A stretch of 64,000 bases of DNA, from contig CAXBLU010000001.1 in NCBI GenBank assembly GCA_963976815.1, forward strand, positions 592,319 to 656,318, written 5' to 3'. Positions 54,314 to 63,477 of the stretch are shown one piece after another. The notes under the pieces were generated by a model. It did no database searches. It had not been told where the DNA came from and worked only from the letters and a program-made list of their open reading frames with translations. The position numbers and the translations under genes are program-made. How positions within the stretch are numbered: the stretch's first letter is position 1; the number at the start of each line of letters is the position of its first letter. Source of the DNA: JAHRVQ01 sp963976815. Its GTDB lineage: Bacteria; Pseudomonadota; Gammaproteobacteria; Pseudomonadales; Azotimanducaceae.

Positions 54314-54648
54314 AATAAAACTGCTTCGACTAACATTGCGTTAGCTTCTTGATTAGGAAGGCTTTGCCTTCCTCGCCTGCGTCCGGGTTATGATGCTCCG
54401 CACCGTTCGAGGCGTAGCCTCTCTCTTCTTAACCCGCTAATTGCTGTTCACAATTAGCCCACTCGGCCACCTCTCCAATAAAACTGCTTCGACTAACACT
54501 GTGTTAGCTTCTTGATTAGGAAGGCTTTGCCTTCCTCGCCTGCGTCCGGGTTACGATGCTACGCACCGTTCGAGGCATAGCCTCTCTCTTCTTAACCCGC
54601 TAATTGCTGTTCACAATTAGCCCACTCGGCCACCTCTCCAATCAAACT
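54298..54648 (-). repeat. Tandem 163-bp repeat with tRNA-Ser 5' end (2.1 copies)
   Basis: Two full copies (54298-54460, 54461-54623) and the first 25 bases of a third lie upstream of tRNA-Ser in the sense of its transcription. Each copy contains the tRNA 5' part (about 16 bases, GGAGAGGTGGCCGAGT). The two full copies differ at five positions by my count. Each holds four hairpins: CTAAC/GTTAG, GGAAGGC/GCCTTCC, GAGGC/GCCTC and GCTAATTG/CAATTAGC. All five differences lie outside the stems (three in loops, two in linkers), which suggests selection on RNA structure. Confidence 0.9.
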
Positions 54649-54786
54649 AATAAACCTAGACGAGAAGCCAGGTTCGATCTTTCTCACCTTGTACAAAAAG
54701 GTACAGGCAAAAGCTACTCCCAATCAAAATAACCAATATACCCTTTCGGATAGCTTGCCATCTCGATCAAGAAGCAGGAAATTTTA

Positions 54787-54891
54787 AAGACACCTCAGCC
54801 ACATCCCGGCACACGAATTCGTCGCTACCGTTGCTCCCTTCCAGGCCTGGCGGAGTTCACAACTATTCATTGCGAGAGGACCGAGGTGCGG
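54787..54891 (-). ncRNA. ffs: 4.5S RNA (bacterial signal recognition particle RNA)
   Basis: On the minus strand the conserved apical core is seen: CAGGCCTGGAAGGGAGCAAC (the GGAA tetraloop region and the asymmetric loop AGCA), followed by GTGTGCCGGGATGTGGCTGAG, as in E. coli 4.5S RNA. The ends pair (CACCTC with GAGGTG). The length of about 105 bases is normal. Ends are approximate. It guides membrane protein targeting with Ffh. Confidence 0.92.
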
Positions 54892-54895
54892 CGCG

Positions 54896-54901
54896 ATTAT
54901 A
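54896..54901 (-). promoter_or_regulatory. -10 element of the 4.5S RNA promoter
   Basis: TATAAT on the minus strand at 54901-54896 is a perfect -10 hexamer, 5-8 bases before the predicted RNA start. A clear -35 at the right distance is not seen; the best TTGACC lies 24 bases upstream, too far. Confidence 0.6.
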
Positions 54902-54938
54902 GTACAAGCCGGCGCTGGGGTTAATGGTCAATTTGGGT

Positions 54939-55553
54939 TTATTTTAACGCGAGCGCATCAACCCAGTGTTCTTCGGAGATAATCGCTATATTCGCCCCGC
55001 CTTCCCGGAGTTCAATGGCCCGCTCTATAGAGCGGCCAAAGGTGGTATGGACCCATTCTGGGCTACATAGCTCGCCAATCACCAGATAATCGGTATCGCT
55101 GCTGGGCATATCGGTGACATGGCCACCCATTTCAAGAATGGTCTCTTCACAGTCCACTTTGGAGCCAAAAACAAAACGGCCAGTGACCGCAAAGGTTTTG
55201 TCGTCAAATTCAACTTCCGGCAGCGGTTTGGTCAGGGGCAGTGATGTAGAACGGTTGGGCTCCTGGTACAGGGTGCTCTCGCCGGTCAGATCACGAAGCG
55301 TGGCTAACAGCTCAACCTCTTCCTCGGAATTTAAAATGCCGTCCTTAAGCATTTCAACCAGGCGAGAATATAAAATATTAACGGGCCAGCGATCCGCAAT
55401 CTCCCGGTGATTTTCAATCCATTGACCAAGAAATATGGCTTCTTTCTCGTCAACCCGGCCATCGGCGATTACGCCTCGGCAAACGCCAATCAGTTCGTCG
55501 ATCAATCGGTCCTGAACGCGATTTGCCGCTGTGGATCTGGACTGTTTTCCCAT
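54939..55553 (-). CDS. BRCT domain protein with helical N-terminus
   Basis: The 204-residue protein has an N-terminal helical half of about 110 residues (RLIDELIGVCRGVIADGRVD, with D-G-R-V-D that resembles TerB-like metal segments) and a C-terminal BRCT domain of about 85 residues: KTFAVTGRFVFGSKVDCEET, MGGHVTDMPSSDTDYLVIG. This is the NAD-ligase type BRCT, found as stand-alone in exonuclease-like or unknown proteins. No ligase or nuclease domain is present. Confidence 0.75.
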   Translation of the reverse strand: MGKQSRSTAANRVQDRLIDELIGVCRGVIADGRVDEKEAIFLGQWIENHREIADRWPVNILYSRLVEMLKDGILNSEEEVELLATLRDLTGESTLYQEPNRSTSLPLTKPLPEVEFDDKTFAVTGRFVFGSKVDCEETILEMGGHVTDMPSSDTDYLVIGELCSPEWVHTTFGRSIERAIELREGGANIAIISEEHWVDALALK

Positions 55554-55555
55554 GT

Positions 55556-55912
55556 CTATTCCTTAAATAATTCCATTTGCGTGCCGGAAAGCTCGCGTAA
55601 AATTTCTTTCGCTCGTTGCTGCCAACCGAGTTTGACGGCCAGCGCTCGTTTCCATTCAATACTGGGTTGATGGTTCAGCCGGGTCTTAAAACCGGCCAAC
55701 TGTAAGTCTTCGGTTAAATAAACACTGTACTCATTGTCCACTTCCCGTTCCGCGACCCAATAGATCTCGAACACCGCATCTGAACACCAGTATCGGGTCA
55801 GGCAGTCGTAGCCTTCAATTTCTTCGAGATCATCCCACTGGTGAAGTTCAGTGCGCAACTCCATCCATGCTGCAGTTAGAAGATGATCAGGATCTAATCC
55901 GGGTTCGGCCAT
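55556..55912 (-). CDS. Unknown conserved-looking small protein
   Basis: The 118-residue protein has no TM segment and no domain I know. It is Trp/Tyr-rich in the middle (CLTRYWCSDAVFEIYWVAERE). The stop is 2 bp from the start of the BRCT gene and the 5' end overlaps the nitroreductase by 19 bp, so the three genes form one transcript. Confidence 0.55.
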   Translation of the reverse strand: MAEPGLDPDHLLTAAWMELRTELHQWDDLEEIEGYDCLTRYWCSDAVFEIYWVAEREVDNEYSVYLTEDLQLAGFKTRLNHQPSIEWKRALAVKLGWQQRAKEILRELSGTQMELFKE

Positions 55913-56460
55913 GTTGTCACATACTCGGCTGGTTCCAGTTCTGGTGCAATCCGTACATTGCCCTGGGGCTCACCTAAATACAAAAAGCCCACGATACGTT
56001 CGTGGCTAGCGAGGCCAAGGCCGACCTTAACAACCGGATCATACGCCATTCCGCCGGTTCGCCACATAGCACCCACGCCAAGGGCGTAACTTGCAATAAT
56101 CATATTCTGCGCCGCTGCGCCGGCGGAGAGCATTTGCTCAATCTCCGGGACTTTCGGATGTACCTCTGGTGCGGCGACCACCACCACAATCAATGGTGCT
56201 CTGAGGGGTTTGGCTCTGGCTTTGACTAGATCCCGGGCACTGACATTAGGTTCTGCGGCTTGCTTTGCCTCGGCAAAAAGCTCACCAAGAAAATCTCTGC
56301 TCTCGCCTTCTATTTGGATAAATCGCCAGGGTCTCAATTGCGCATGATCAGGTGCCCGCAGAGCAGCCTTGAAGATCTTGTCTCTCGTCGTTGCATCTGG
56401 CGCCTCGCCACCCAGCCTGGGGGTAGAAACACGCTTATGTAAGGCTTCGATCGCATCCAT
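55894..56460 (-). CDS. Nitroreductase family protein (YdjA-like)
   Basis: The 188-residue flavoprotein begins MDAIEALHKRVSTPRLGGEA from ATG 56460; ATG 56472 would add four residues. It has the FMN-contact pattern RAPDHAQLRPWRFIQIEGE, the mid-region SAGAAAQNMIIASYALGVG and the late LYLGEPQGN. The small size and the APDHxxLxPW motif place it with YdjA-like reductases. Substrate not defined. Confidence 0.85.
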   Translation of the reverse strand: MDAIEALHKRVSTPRLGGEAPDATTRDKIFKAALRAPDHAQLRPWRFIQIEGESRDFLGELFAEAKQAAEPNVSARDLVKARAKPLRAPLIVVVVAAPEVHPKVPEIEQMLSAGAAAQNMIIASYALGVGAMWRTGGMAYDPVVKVGLGLASHERIVGFLYLGEPQGNVRIAPELEPAEYVTTWPNPD

Positions 56461-56555
56461 GGCGCCTACCATACTCGATTAATTTACGGGCTGAAAGTAA
56501 GCTCGACTCCCACTGGTCTGGTACACTGGCATTTTTATGACGCCCTCGGAATTGC

Positions 56556-57278
56556 ATGATCAAAGATCATCGTCCACTGTACATTAAACGGTTATTTTCT
56601 GTTTATGAGCACTGGTATGTTCGGCATTTTGTCGCCCCTCAGTTTTCATCGTTAGGTGATAACGCGACCATGCTAAAGCCCTGGTTTATTGATCTGCATG
56701 GGGCATTTATTCAGGCGGGACATAACCTTCATGTCATAGCCGGTCCCGACCGCCACCCTAGCCTGTCGACCTGGCAGTTTGAGCACTATCAGGGTCATAT
56801 CACAATTGGCGATCATTGTTTGATCTGCCCGGGGGTCAGAATTGATTCAGGCTCCCAGGTCACCATTGGTGACAATTGTATGTTCGCCGCGAGCAGCTAC
56901 ATCACGGATTCGGACTGGCACGACATTTACGACAGAACCAAAACCGTAGGCACAACCATGCCCGTGACACTGGGGAATAATGTCTGGATCGGTGATGGTG
57001 CTAAAGTCTGCAAAGGTGTGACCATTGGAGATAACTCGGTAATTGGCGCAGGATCAATTGTGACCAGTGACATTCCCGCGAACAGTATCGCGGCGGGCAA
57101 CCCAGCCAGGGTGATTAAACCACTAGACCCTTCCCAGCCACTGGTTAAAAGAGAATCGATTTTCGCGGACCCCGCGGCACTGCAAGCCAAACTTGATGCA
57201 ATCGACGCATATGTCCTGACCCCTAACACCCTGTTTGGCTGGTTACGCAGCAAATATTTTCCGAGGCGAGGCGACTGA
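56556..57278 (+). CDS. Left-handed beta-helix acyltransferase
   Basis: The 240-residue protein has hexapeptide repeats (residues 85-185, for example ITIGDHCLICPGVRIDSGS and GVTIGDNSVIGAGSIVTSDI), with catalytic-type HD in TDSDWHDIYD and a typical C-terminal NPARVIKPL. It is related to CysE/NodL/maltose-acetyltransferase type enzymes that acetylate hydroxyls. The Glu/His catalytic His is likely in SDWHD. The acceptor is unknown. Confidence 0.85.
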   Translation: MIKDHRPLYIKRLFSVYEHWYVRHFVAPQFSSLGDNATMLKPWFIDLHGAFIQAGHNLHVIAGPDRHPSLSTWQFEHYQGHITIGDHCLICPGVRIDSGSQVTIGDNCMFAASSYITDSDWHDIYDRTKTVGTTMPVTLGNNVWIGDGAKVCKGVTIGDNSVIGAGSIVTSDIPANSIAAGNPARVIKPLDPSQPLVKRESIFADPAALQAKLDAIDAYVLTPNTLFGWLRSKYFPRRGD

Positions 57279-57352
57279 TTAAGTGCACTGCACTCAACAC
57301 AAATTATTCCGATAGAATCCCATGAACATTTTTGAGAAGCGTGAGCGTCTAA

Positions 57353-58231
57353 ATGAGTGCAAAAAAAATTGCCAGTGAATGCGGCACTGAATTCTTTGCT
57401 AAAAATAGCATTGCCGGATTTAGAAACTGTCTCGCAATCGGTGTAGACGGCGTTGAATTTGATGTTCATCTGACCGCGGATAATAAGGTTGTTGTGCAGC
57501 ACGACGACAAACTGAACAAAAATATCACTCGTCATTCTAACGGTGAGTGGATCGCTAAAAGTGGCCCGGCACTCTGCGACATGACCAGCGCGCAACTGGC
57601 GGAATATGACATCGGTCGATATCGACCCGAATCAACCGAGGCTAAATCCTATCCAAATTACCAGGCCCTCGATGGCGCGCCCATTCCGCACCTATCGGAT
57701 TTCGTAAATTTATTGAGTGAGAGTGGGCAACCCATCGAACTGTGGATCGAATTAAAAACCAGCCCCTTCAATAGAAGCACCAGTTCAGACCCTGAGAAAC
57801 TGCTGGACGAGGTCCTTAATCAGGTCGAGTCGAACAATCTCACCCGGCAAACCGTCCTGCTCGCCTTTGAGTGGGATCTGCTGGTGTTAGCCAAGCAGCG
57901 CGTACCGGACATTCAAACCAACTTCCTCACGATCAACGAAACGACGCTGCAACAACTGATGCGTCGCCACGGAGAAGTTGATCCCGGACTGTTGTATGGC
58001 CAATTTCATCCGAAAGACTTTGGTAATTGTTTTGCAACCGCCATTGCTAACGCTGGCGGGGACTATTGGGGACCGTGGATTCAGGATGTTGCAAAAAAAG
58101 ATGTCGACCACGCCAGAAAAGTAGGCGTGTTAACAAATCTGTGGGGCGTTGAGGGAAACAAATCGGCGCTTGATGCAGCTAAGGCTCTCGGGGCTGACGC
58201 CATTACAACGTCAAACCCAACTCTGATCTAA
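57353..58231 (+). CDS. GDPD-like protein with changed catalytic motif
   Basis: The 292-residue protein has the TIM-barrel pattern of glycerophosphodiester phosphodiesterases: VDGVEFDVHLTADNKVVVQH (E-x-D and second catalytic H-D intact) and IELWIELKTSPFN. The first motif, normally H-R-G-x-x, reads KIASECGTEFFAKNS, so the catalytic His and Arg are replaced by Glu and Cys. Either it uses another acid/base or it is a subfamily I do not know well. Compare the canonical enzyme at 25830. Confidence 0.75.
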   Translation: MSAKKIASECGTEFFAKNSIAGFRNCLAIGVDGVEFDVHLTADNKVVVQHDDKLNKNITRHSNGEWIAKSGPALCDMTSAQLAEYDIGRYRPESTEAKSYPNYQALDGAPIPHLSDFVNLLSESGQPIELWIELKTSPFNRSTSSDPEKLLDEVLNQVESNNLTRQTVLLAFEWDLLVLAKQRVPDIQTNFLTINETTLQQLMRRHGEVDPGLLYGQFHPKDFGNCFATAIANAGGDYWGPWIQDVAKKDVDHARKVGVLTNLWGVEGNKSALDAAKALGADAITTSNPTLI

Positions 58232-58249
58232 GCTGCGCTTTTGGAAATA

Positions 58250-59080
58250 TTATTGACGCCAGACTCTGACATCCGCCGCCATCGCAGCATCCAGAGAACG
58301 GTAAGGATTAATATCAATACCACCCCGGCGGGTAAATCTGGCTTGAACCGTTAAACGATCCGGTGCACATCGATTCATGATGTCGACAAAAATTCTTTCC
58401 ACAACCTGCTCGGCAAACTCGCCGTGCTCCCGATAAGAAATAAGATACTTGAGAAGTCCTTCCTGGGAAATCGTGCGGCCGTTGTATTGAATCAAAATAC
58501 TCGCGAAGTCAGGCTGGCCTGTTATAGGGCACAGCGACTTAAACAGATGGGTGAAAAGTGATTCTCTAACAATTGTGTCACTCTGGACGGAGAGAAAATC
58601 GGGATTCCAAAAATACTCGTCCATTTCAATATCGAGGTGATCAAGGCTCTGGCCCATGAGCACACCTATGCCGGCCGCCTGAACCACATCTGCCTGCATC
58701 AGCGTTACGCTGACCGGCGCCCGGGCAGTAATTGTTAAATCGGATTCCAGGGTTGAGATCACCTCGGAACGATGCCCAAAGCGAGTGCCGCTATAAGAGC
58801 CCAAATACATTTTGAGTGCCTTACTCTCGATGATATTGGTCGATTTTGCAGGTATCTGAAACTGTGCCAGGGCAATTTCAGGTTTGCCTCGGTTGTTTAA
58901 CCAGGAAAATTCGTACGCATTCCAGACATCCATGCCACGGAACGGCAAGGCATCCTCCGTGATACCAAGGGACGCTCGCTGCTTTTCACGTCGCACAGAA
59001 TCAAGCAACGACGGCGTGTAGGTCGTTGTATATTCAGCTTTAGTACTCGCTTGATTGCGGAGAACTGTATCGTCTGCCAT
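58250..59080 (-). CDS. queF: 7-cyano-7-deazaguanine reductase QueF
   Basis: The 276-residue enzyme uses NADPH to reduce preQ0 to preQ1 for queuosine. It has the active-site Cys in HLFKSLCPITGQPDFAS and the acidic segment SILIQYNGRTISQEGLLKYL. The long form with two tandem T-fold halves is typical of gammaproteobacteria (E. coli 282 residues). The N-terminal half carries AYEFSWLNNRGKPEIA and KSLKLYLGSYS-type motifs (here KALKMYLGSYSGTRFG). Confidence 0.95.
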   Translation of the reverse strand: MADDTVLRNQASTKAEYTTTYTPSLLDSVRREKQRASLGITEDALPFRGMDVWNAYEFSWLNNRGKPEIALAQFQIPAKSTNIIESKALKMYLGSYSGTRFGHRSEVISTLESDLTITARAPVSVTLMQADVVQAAGIGVLMGQSLDHLDIEMDEYFWNPDFLSVQSDTIVRESLFTHLFKSLCPITGQPDFASILIQYNGRTISQEGLLKYLISYREHGEFAEQVVERIFVDIMNRCAPDRLTVQARFTRRGGIDINPYRSLDAAMAADVRVWRQ

Positions 59081-59255
59081 GTCCGTTTCTTGGTTCAGGA
59101 TCCAATTAATGACGCAAGTTCACTGGAACGTAAGCCATTTGTCAACAACCTTCTCTAAGTCATTGTTTTTTAATGATCAGCGGTGCGATTTTAACGATTA
59201 ACCAGCCATCTTCTTTAGACTCATGTATTCTTCGTTTTTTTGTTGGGGTGCCCCT

Positions 59256-61268
59256 ATGCGATCTAGTCTCACTCTCATTGCCTGCGCAATTGCCGCCCTC
59301 CCGCTTCGGGCAGACATACTTGAGGAGGTTGTGGTCACCGCAACTCGATCGGATCAATCTCTGGGGGAGATAGGAGCAAGTGTTGAAGTTGTTGGAGAAA
59401 TTTCAGCAATTGGTGCGACCCACATTAACGAGAGTTTACAACGGACCTCCGGGGTTTGGATTAGTCGCGGCAACGGTCAGGAACATCTGACGGCAATTCG
59501 CTCGCCGGTGCTGACCGGTGCGGGCGGCTGCGGTGCATTCCTGATGGCTGAGGATGGGGTTGCGCTACGCGCCAGTGGATTTTGTAACGTTAACGAACTG
59601 TTTGACGTTAACTCTGAACAGGCGTCACGAATTGAAGTATTCAAAGGTCCTGGCAGTGTCTGGTACGGTTCAAATGCGATGCACGGCATGATCAATGTTG
59701 TCACGCCTGCCCCAGACGGCGACCGCTCCGCGTACTTGGAAGGCGGACCCCACGACTATTACCGCGGCAGATTTAATTTGTCAGGCAAGAATTGGCGGAT
59801 TGATACCAACCTGACCAGCGACGGTGGGTATAAACATGAGTCAGGCTACGACCAACAAAAAGTTAGCCTCAAGACCCTGAATACCTGGGGAGCGTTCGAT
59901 GCGGTGACAACCTTAAGTTTGTCCAACCTGAATCAGGAAACCGCTGGTTTTATTCAAGGCAACAAAGTGTACGAAGATGGTCACGCCAGCCGACAAAACC
60001 CAAACCCAGAAGCTTACCGAGACAGTCAAACCTTAAGGCTCCACTCTCACTTAAGTCGCGATCTGAAGAGCGGCGCAAACTTGAGTCTGACACCCTATTT
60101 TCGTTCCACTCGGATGGAGTTCATTCAACACTTTCTGCCAGGGCAAGCTATTGAAGAAAATGGTCACGATAGCATTGGCATTCAAACGGCCTGGCGGGGC
60201 GAACACTTAACTCTCGGTGCAGATCTGGAAATGACCAGTGGGTTTTTACAGGAAATACAACCGAACGCCACGATAGGCAGCGCGTTTTTAGTCGCCACGA
60301 TACCGCCCGGCAAACATTACGATTACGACGTTGATGCCAGTGTCGTCGCCGTGTTTGCCAATTACGAGTGGGCGCTAAGCGAACGTACCCGGCTCGACTT
60401 TGGCGCCAGAGTCGAACAGGTCAGATACGACTACACCAATCAGATGATTGACGGCCAGGCTCAAGACAATGGAACCCCCTGCGGTTTTGGTGGCTGCCGG
60501 TTCTCCCGTCCAGCCGATAGAAAAGATGACTTTACTAACGTATCTCCAAAGCTCAGCCTGTTGCACAACCTATCGGATCAGCATCAGGTATTTATACGCC
60601 TGGCAAACGGTTATCGAGCACCACAGGCAGCAGAACTTTACCGGTTGCAGGGCGGGCAAACTGTTACGAGCATAGATTCAGAAGAGTTAGATAGTATTGA
60701 GGTCGGATTCCGCGGTGCCCTGGAAGGCTTCGATTACTCTGTAGCGGTTTATGCCATGAACAAGGACAACTTTATTTTCCGCGATTCAAATCGATTGGCG
60801 GTTGATAACGGTGAGACTTCCCACAGGGGCCTTGAAGTCAACCTGACCTACCAGTGGGATCCCGCCTGGTCGGCCAATATAGTAGCCAACTACGGACGTC
60901 ATCAATATGAGAATAATCCTGACCTGGCCGCGGCACCGATTAAGGGTAACGATATTGATACCGCACCACGCAAATCCGGTTCCGTCCGGGTGCGCTGGCA
61001 ACCGATAGAAAAGTTCAATACTGAACTAGAGTGGGTGTATCTCGGCTCATACTATACAGACCCGGACAATACCGCAGAGTACGGCGGTCACAAGCTGCTC
61101 AACCTCAGAGCGCAGTACCAATGGTCTGAATCGACAACCCTATTTGGACGGGTGATGAACTTGAGAAACGAGGCCTATGCAGAGCGTGCTGACCTCGGCT
61201 TTGGTAATGATAGATACTTTGCTGGGGAACCAGCTTCACTTTACCTCGGTATCAAAACAGAAATTTAA
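59256..61268 (+). CDS. TonB-dependent outer membrane receptor
   Basis: The 670-residue protein starts at ATG 59256 (RSSLTLIACAIAALPLRA gives the signal peptide; ATG 59223 adds eleven residues with no function). It has a TonB box EEVVVTATRSD, a plug domain (ESLQRTSGVWISRGNGQEHL; GPGSVWYGSNAMHGMINVV) and a C-terminal barrel ending in SLYLGIKTEI. Two plug Cys (GGCGAF and GFCNV) may form a disulfide. The ligand (iron chelate, vitamin, sugar) cannot be told; no Fur box was found. Confidence 0.9.
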   Translation: MRSSLTLIACAIAALPLRADILEEVVVTATRSDQSLGEIGASVEVVGEISAIGATHINESLQRTSGVWISRGNGQEHLTAIRSPVLTGAGGCGAFLMAEDGVALRASGFCNVNELFDVNSEQASRIEVFKGPGSVWYGSNAMHGMINVVTPAPDGDRSAYLEGGPHDYYRGRFNLSGKNWRIDTNLTSDGGYKHESGYDQQKVSLKTLNTWGAFDAVTTLSLSNLNQETAGFIQGNKVYEDGHASRQNPNPEAYRDSQTLRLHSHLSRDLKSGANLSLTPYFRSTRMEFIQHFLPGQAIEENGHDSIGIQTAWRGEHLTLGADLEMTSGFLQEIQPNATIGSAFLVATIPPGKHYDYDVDASVVAVFANYEWALSERTRLDFGARVEQVRYDYTNQMIDGQAQDNGTPCGFGGCRFSRPADRKDDFTNVSPKLSLLHNLSDQHQVFIRLANGYRAPQAAELYRLQGGQTVTSIDSEELDSIEVGFRGALEGFDYSVAVYAMNKDNFIFRDSNRLAVDNGETSHRGLEVNLTYQWDPAWSANIVANYGRHQYENNPDLAAAPIKGNDIDTAPRKSGSVRVRWQPIEKFNTELEWVYLGSYYTDPDNTAEYGGHKLLNLRAQYQWSESTTLFGRVMNLRNEAYAERADLGFGNDRYFAGEPASLYLGIKTEI

Positions 61269-61286
61269 CACACTGGAGATTGATCA

Positions 61287-62396
61287 ATGAAAGCAAGAGC
61301 AGCTGTAGCATGGGAAGCGGGAAAACCCCTCGTGATCGAAGAAATTGACGTCGCCGGTCCCAAAGCCGGAGAAGTCCTGATTCGAATGGTCGCCACCGGT
61401 GTTTGTCACACCGATGCGTTCACCTTATCCGGAGATGACCCTGAAGGTGTGTTTCCCTCTATCCTCGGTCATGAAGGTGGTGCGGTTGTTGAGGAAGTCG
61501 GTCCTGGCGTGACCTCCGTTAAACCAGGGGACCACGTTATTCCGCTTTACACCGCCGAGTGCAAAGAGTGTAAGTTCTGCAAATCCGGTAAAACAAACCT
61601 TTGTTCCGCCGTCAGAGCCACCCAGGGCCAGGGCTTGATGCCAGACGGCACAACCAGATTTAGCTGCAACGGCAAAGAGATTTTCCACTATATGGGGACC
61701 TCTACCTTTTCCGAGTATTCCGTGGTTGCTGAGGTCTCTCTGGCAAAAATCAGTAGCGCCGCCCCCCTCGACAAAGTGTGTTTGTTGGGTTGCGGCGTGA
61801 CAACCGGCATCGGTGCTGTGTTGAATACGGCCAAGGTAGAACCCGGTGCATCGGTTGCTGTGTTTGGTATGGGGGGCATTGGTCTTAGCGTTGTTCAGGG
61901 CGCGGTGCTGGCCAAAGCGGGCCGGATCATTGTGATTGATGTAAACCCAGACAAATTTGAAATGGCGCGATTGTTAGGCGCGACGGATTTCATCAACCCG
62001 AAAGACTACAGCGATCCAATTCAGGACGTCATCGTAGACCTGACCGATGGTGGCGTTGACTATTCATTTGAGTGTGTGGGAAACGTCAATCTTATGCGCG
62101 CCGCTCTGGAGTGCTGCCACAAGGGTTGGGGGGAGTCGATTATTATTGGTGTAGCCGGCGCCGGCCAGGAAATTTCCACCCGGCCTTTTCAGCTTGTGAC
62201 GGGACGCGTCTGGCGAGGTACTGCCTTCGGTGGCGTTAAAGGTAGAACTCAACTACCTGGCATGGTGGATCAATATATGGATGGCGAGATCAAGCTTGAT
62301 GAGTTTGTGACGTTTACCATGGGGCTAGATGAAATCAATACTGCATTCGACTATATGCACGCCGGCAAGAGCATTCGCAGCGTCATACTTTTCTAG
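61287..62396 (+). CDS. frmA: S-(hydroxymethyl)glutathione dehydrogenase (class III ADH)
   Basis: The 369-residue enzyme oxidises the formaldehyde-glutathione adduct to S-formylglutathione with NAD. The catalytic Zn ligand is in ATGVCHTDAFTLSGDDPEG, structural Zn in AECKECKFCKSGKTNLC, and the Rossmann motif in AVFGMGGIGLSVVQG. Late motif KGRTQLPGMVDQYMDG is typical of the class. It follows the TonB receptor by 18 bp and may be co-transcribed with it. No frmB esterase is adjacent. Confidence 0.95.
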   Translation: MKARAAVAWEAGKPLVIEEIDVAGPKAGEVLIRMVATGVCHTDAFTLSGDDPEGVFPSILGHEGGAVVEEVGPGVTSVKPGDHVIPLYTAECKECKFCKSGKTNLCSAVRATQGQGLMPDGTTRFSCNGKEIFHYMGTSTFSEYSVVAEVSLAKISSAAPLDKVCLLGCGVTTGIGAVLNTAKVEPGASVAVFGMGGIGLSVVQGAVLAKAGRIIVIDVNPDKFEMARLLGATDFINPKDYSDPIQDVIVDLTDGGVDYSFECVGNVNLMRAALECCHKGWGESIIIGVAGAGQEISTRPFQLVTGRVWRGTAFGGVKGRTQLPGMVDQYMDGEIKLDEFVTFTMGLDEINTAFDYMHAGKSIRSVILF

Positions 62397-62429
62397 ACGG
62401 CGTTTTAGAAGCGGTTCGACAACGCCGGA

Positions 62430-62639
62430 TTATTCTGAATCTCGCCGGTCTTGATCAACTCGCCGTTGGTTTTTTGAGCTCACTCGCTCAGAACTGCGGC
62501 GATCCGCCGGATTCACCCGGCGATCCCGGGCAGCTGTTCGGCGCTCTTCTTCGGTGAGCTGGTCTTTCTGGTCTTTCTGGTCTTTCGATTCTTTCGATTC
62601 TTTCGATACTTTCGATTCGGTGTCTTCCGTCATAACCAT
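62430..62639 (-). CDS. Low-complexity charged small protein
   Basis: The 69-residue protein is almost entirely charged or polar, with repeats SKESKESKDQKDQKDQ (a nine-base/codon-triplet repeat in DNA) and a basic half (RRTAARDRRVNPADRRSS). It may be a real small disordered protein or a chance frame over a repeat. The codon pattern and ATG support a gene weakly. Confidence 0.4.
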   Translation of the reverse strand: MVMTEDTESKVSKESKESKDQKDQKDQLTEEERRTAARDRRVNPADRRSSERVSSKNQRRVDQDRRDSE

Positions 62640-62700
62640 ATCTTTACTTCAGCAATGGGGTAAAACTATGGCATCAGCAAATTCTAGTCAATTCTGTTCG

Positions 62701-63477
62701 TCAGTTAATCTGCAACATGTCGAATCCACCGTCGTCATCTTTGCTTTCAGGCGTAATGCTCTTTACAAGCTGCTGATTAACTTCCTGCGTGGCCTCGGAC
62801 AGCGCTTTCTGGTCGGCCTTTAAAGCCTTGATCGCCTCGGTAACCTGATTGCGCTGCTCCTTTAACAGATCAACTTTTCGAGTTTTTCGCATTTCTGTCA
62901 GAGCCAGTTGGTAATACCGAAGCGCAGTCGATTTCTTTCCGTCGCCAAGGGAGTGTGCCGCCTGGGTCATCAAGCCATCTACAGTGGCAACCAGATTGAT
63001 CTCTTGAAGTGACTTAATATGCTGTGAAGCAACGGGTTTAGACAGGAACCCTGCTCGATGCTGCTGCAGTATGAACTCTTTCATTAACTTTATTGCTCGC
63101 CGAACATCCTTGAGCTTTTCCTGCAAGGTACCACTAGTCGGTTTGTTCGGAATCACCTCACCTTTGGCAGTTTTTGCTTGAAGCTTTATCGCACGTTCCA
63201 AATGGTGACGAACTTCCGGCGTTTCTCCCTGCAGTTCAATCACCTTGCGCATATGGAGCACCATACTGCGCGTGATAAGACCAGGTAGATCTCCGCCGAT
63301 TGCCTTGCCTGGCACCACATCCATAATGAACTGTAAGTTTCTAAACCGATCACGGTGCAAACTCGCCAACCGTTTGCGCTCGATTTTAGCCATTTCCATA
63401 CGATGAGCCCCGTAGGCAATGATCACCAACAGGAATAACCCTAGCCCCACCAATGCGCTTAGCCAGACGGTTGTCAT
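62701..63477 (-). CDS. Unknown membrane-anchored protein
   Basis: The 258-residue protein has one N-terminal TM segment (residues 5-24, WLSALVGLGLFLLVIIAYGA) and a long helical, Lys/Glu-rich cytoplasmic part with the pattern FRNLQFIMDVVPGKAIGGDL and LTEMRKTRKVDLLKEQRNQV. Heptad-like spacing and a TPR-like helix pair (LGDGKKSTALRYYQLALTEM) are visible. No domain is recognised. The DNA upstream carries the tRNA promoter on the other strand. Confidence 0.6.
   Translation of the reverse strand: MTTVWLSALVGLGLFLLVIIAYGAHRMEMAKIERKRLASLHRDRFRNLQFIMDVVPGKAIGGDLPGLITRSMVLHMRKVIELQGETPEVRHHLERAIKLQAKTAKGEVIPNKPTSGTLQEKLKDVRRAIKLMKEFILQQHRAGFLSKPVASQHIKSLQEINLVATVDGLMTQAAHSLGDGKKSTALRYYQLALTEMRKTRKVDLLKEQRNQVTEAIKALKADQKALSEATQEVNQQLVKSITPESKDDDGGFDMLQIN

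Noticed and set aside
54298..54648. CRISPR array
   Set aside because: The repeat unit is 163 bp with only two full copies, no spacers and no cas genes; it carries tRNA sequence and hairpins instead.
59090..59222. Fur box or riboswitch before the TonB receptor
   Set aside because: Only a short TCATT...AATGA repeat is present. It does not match the Fur consensus or any riboswitch I can recognise.
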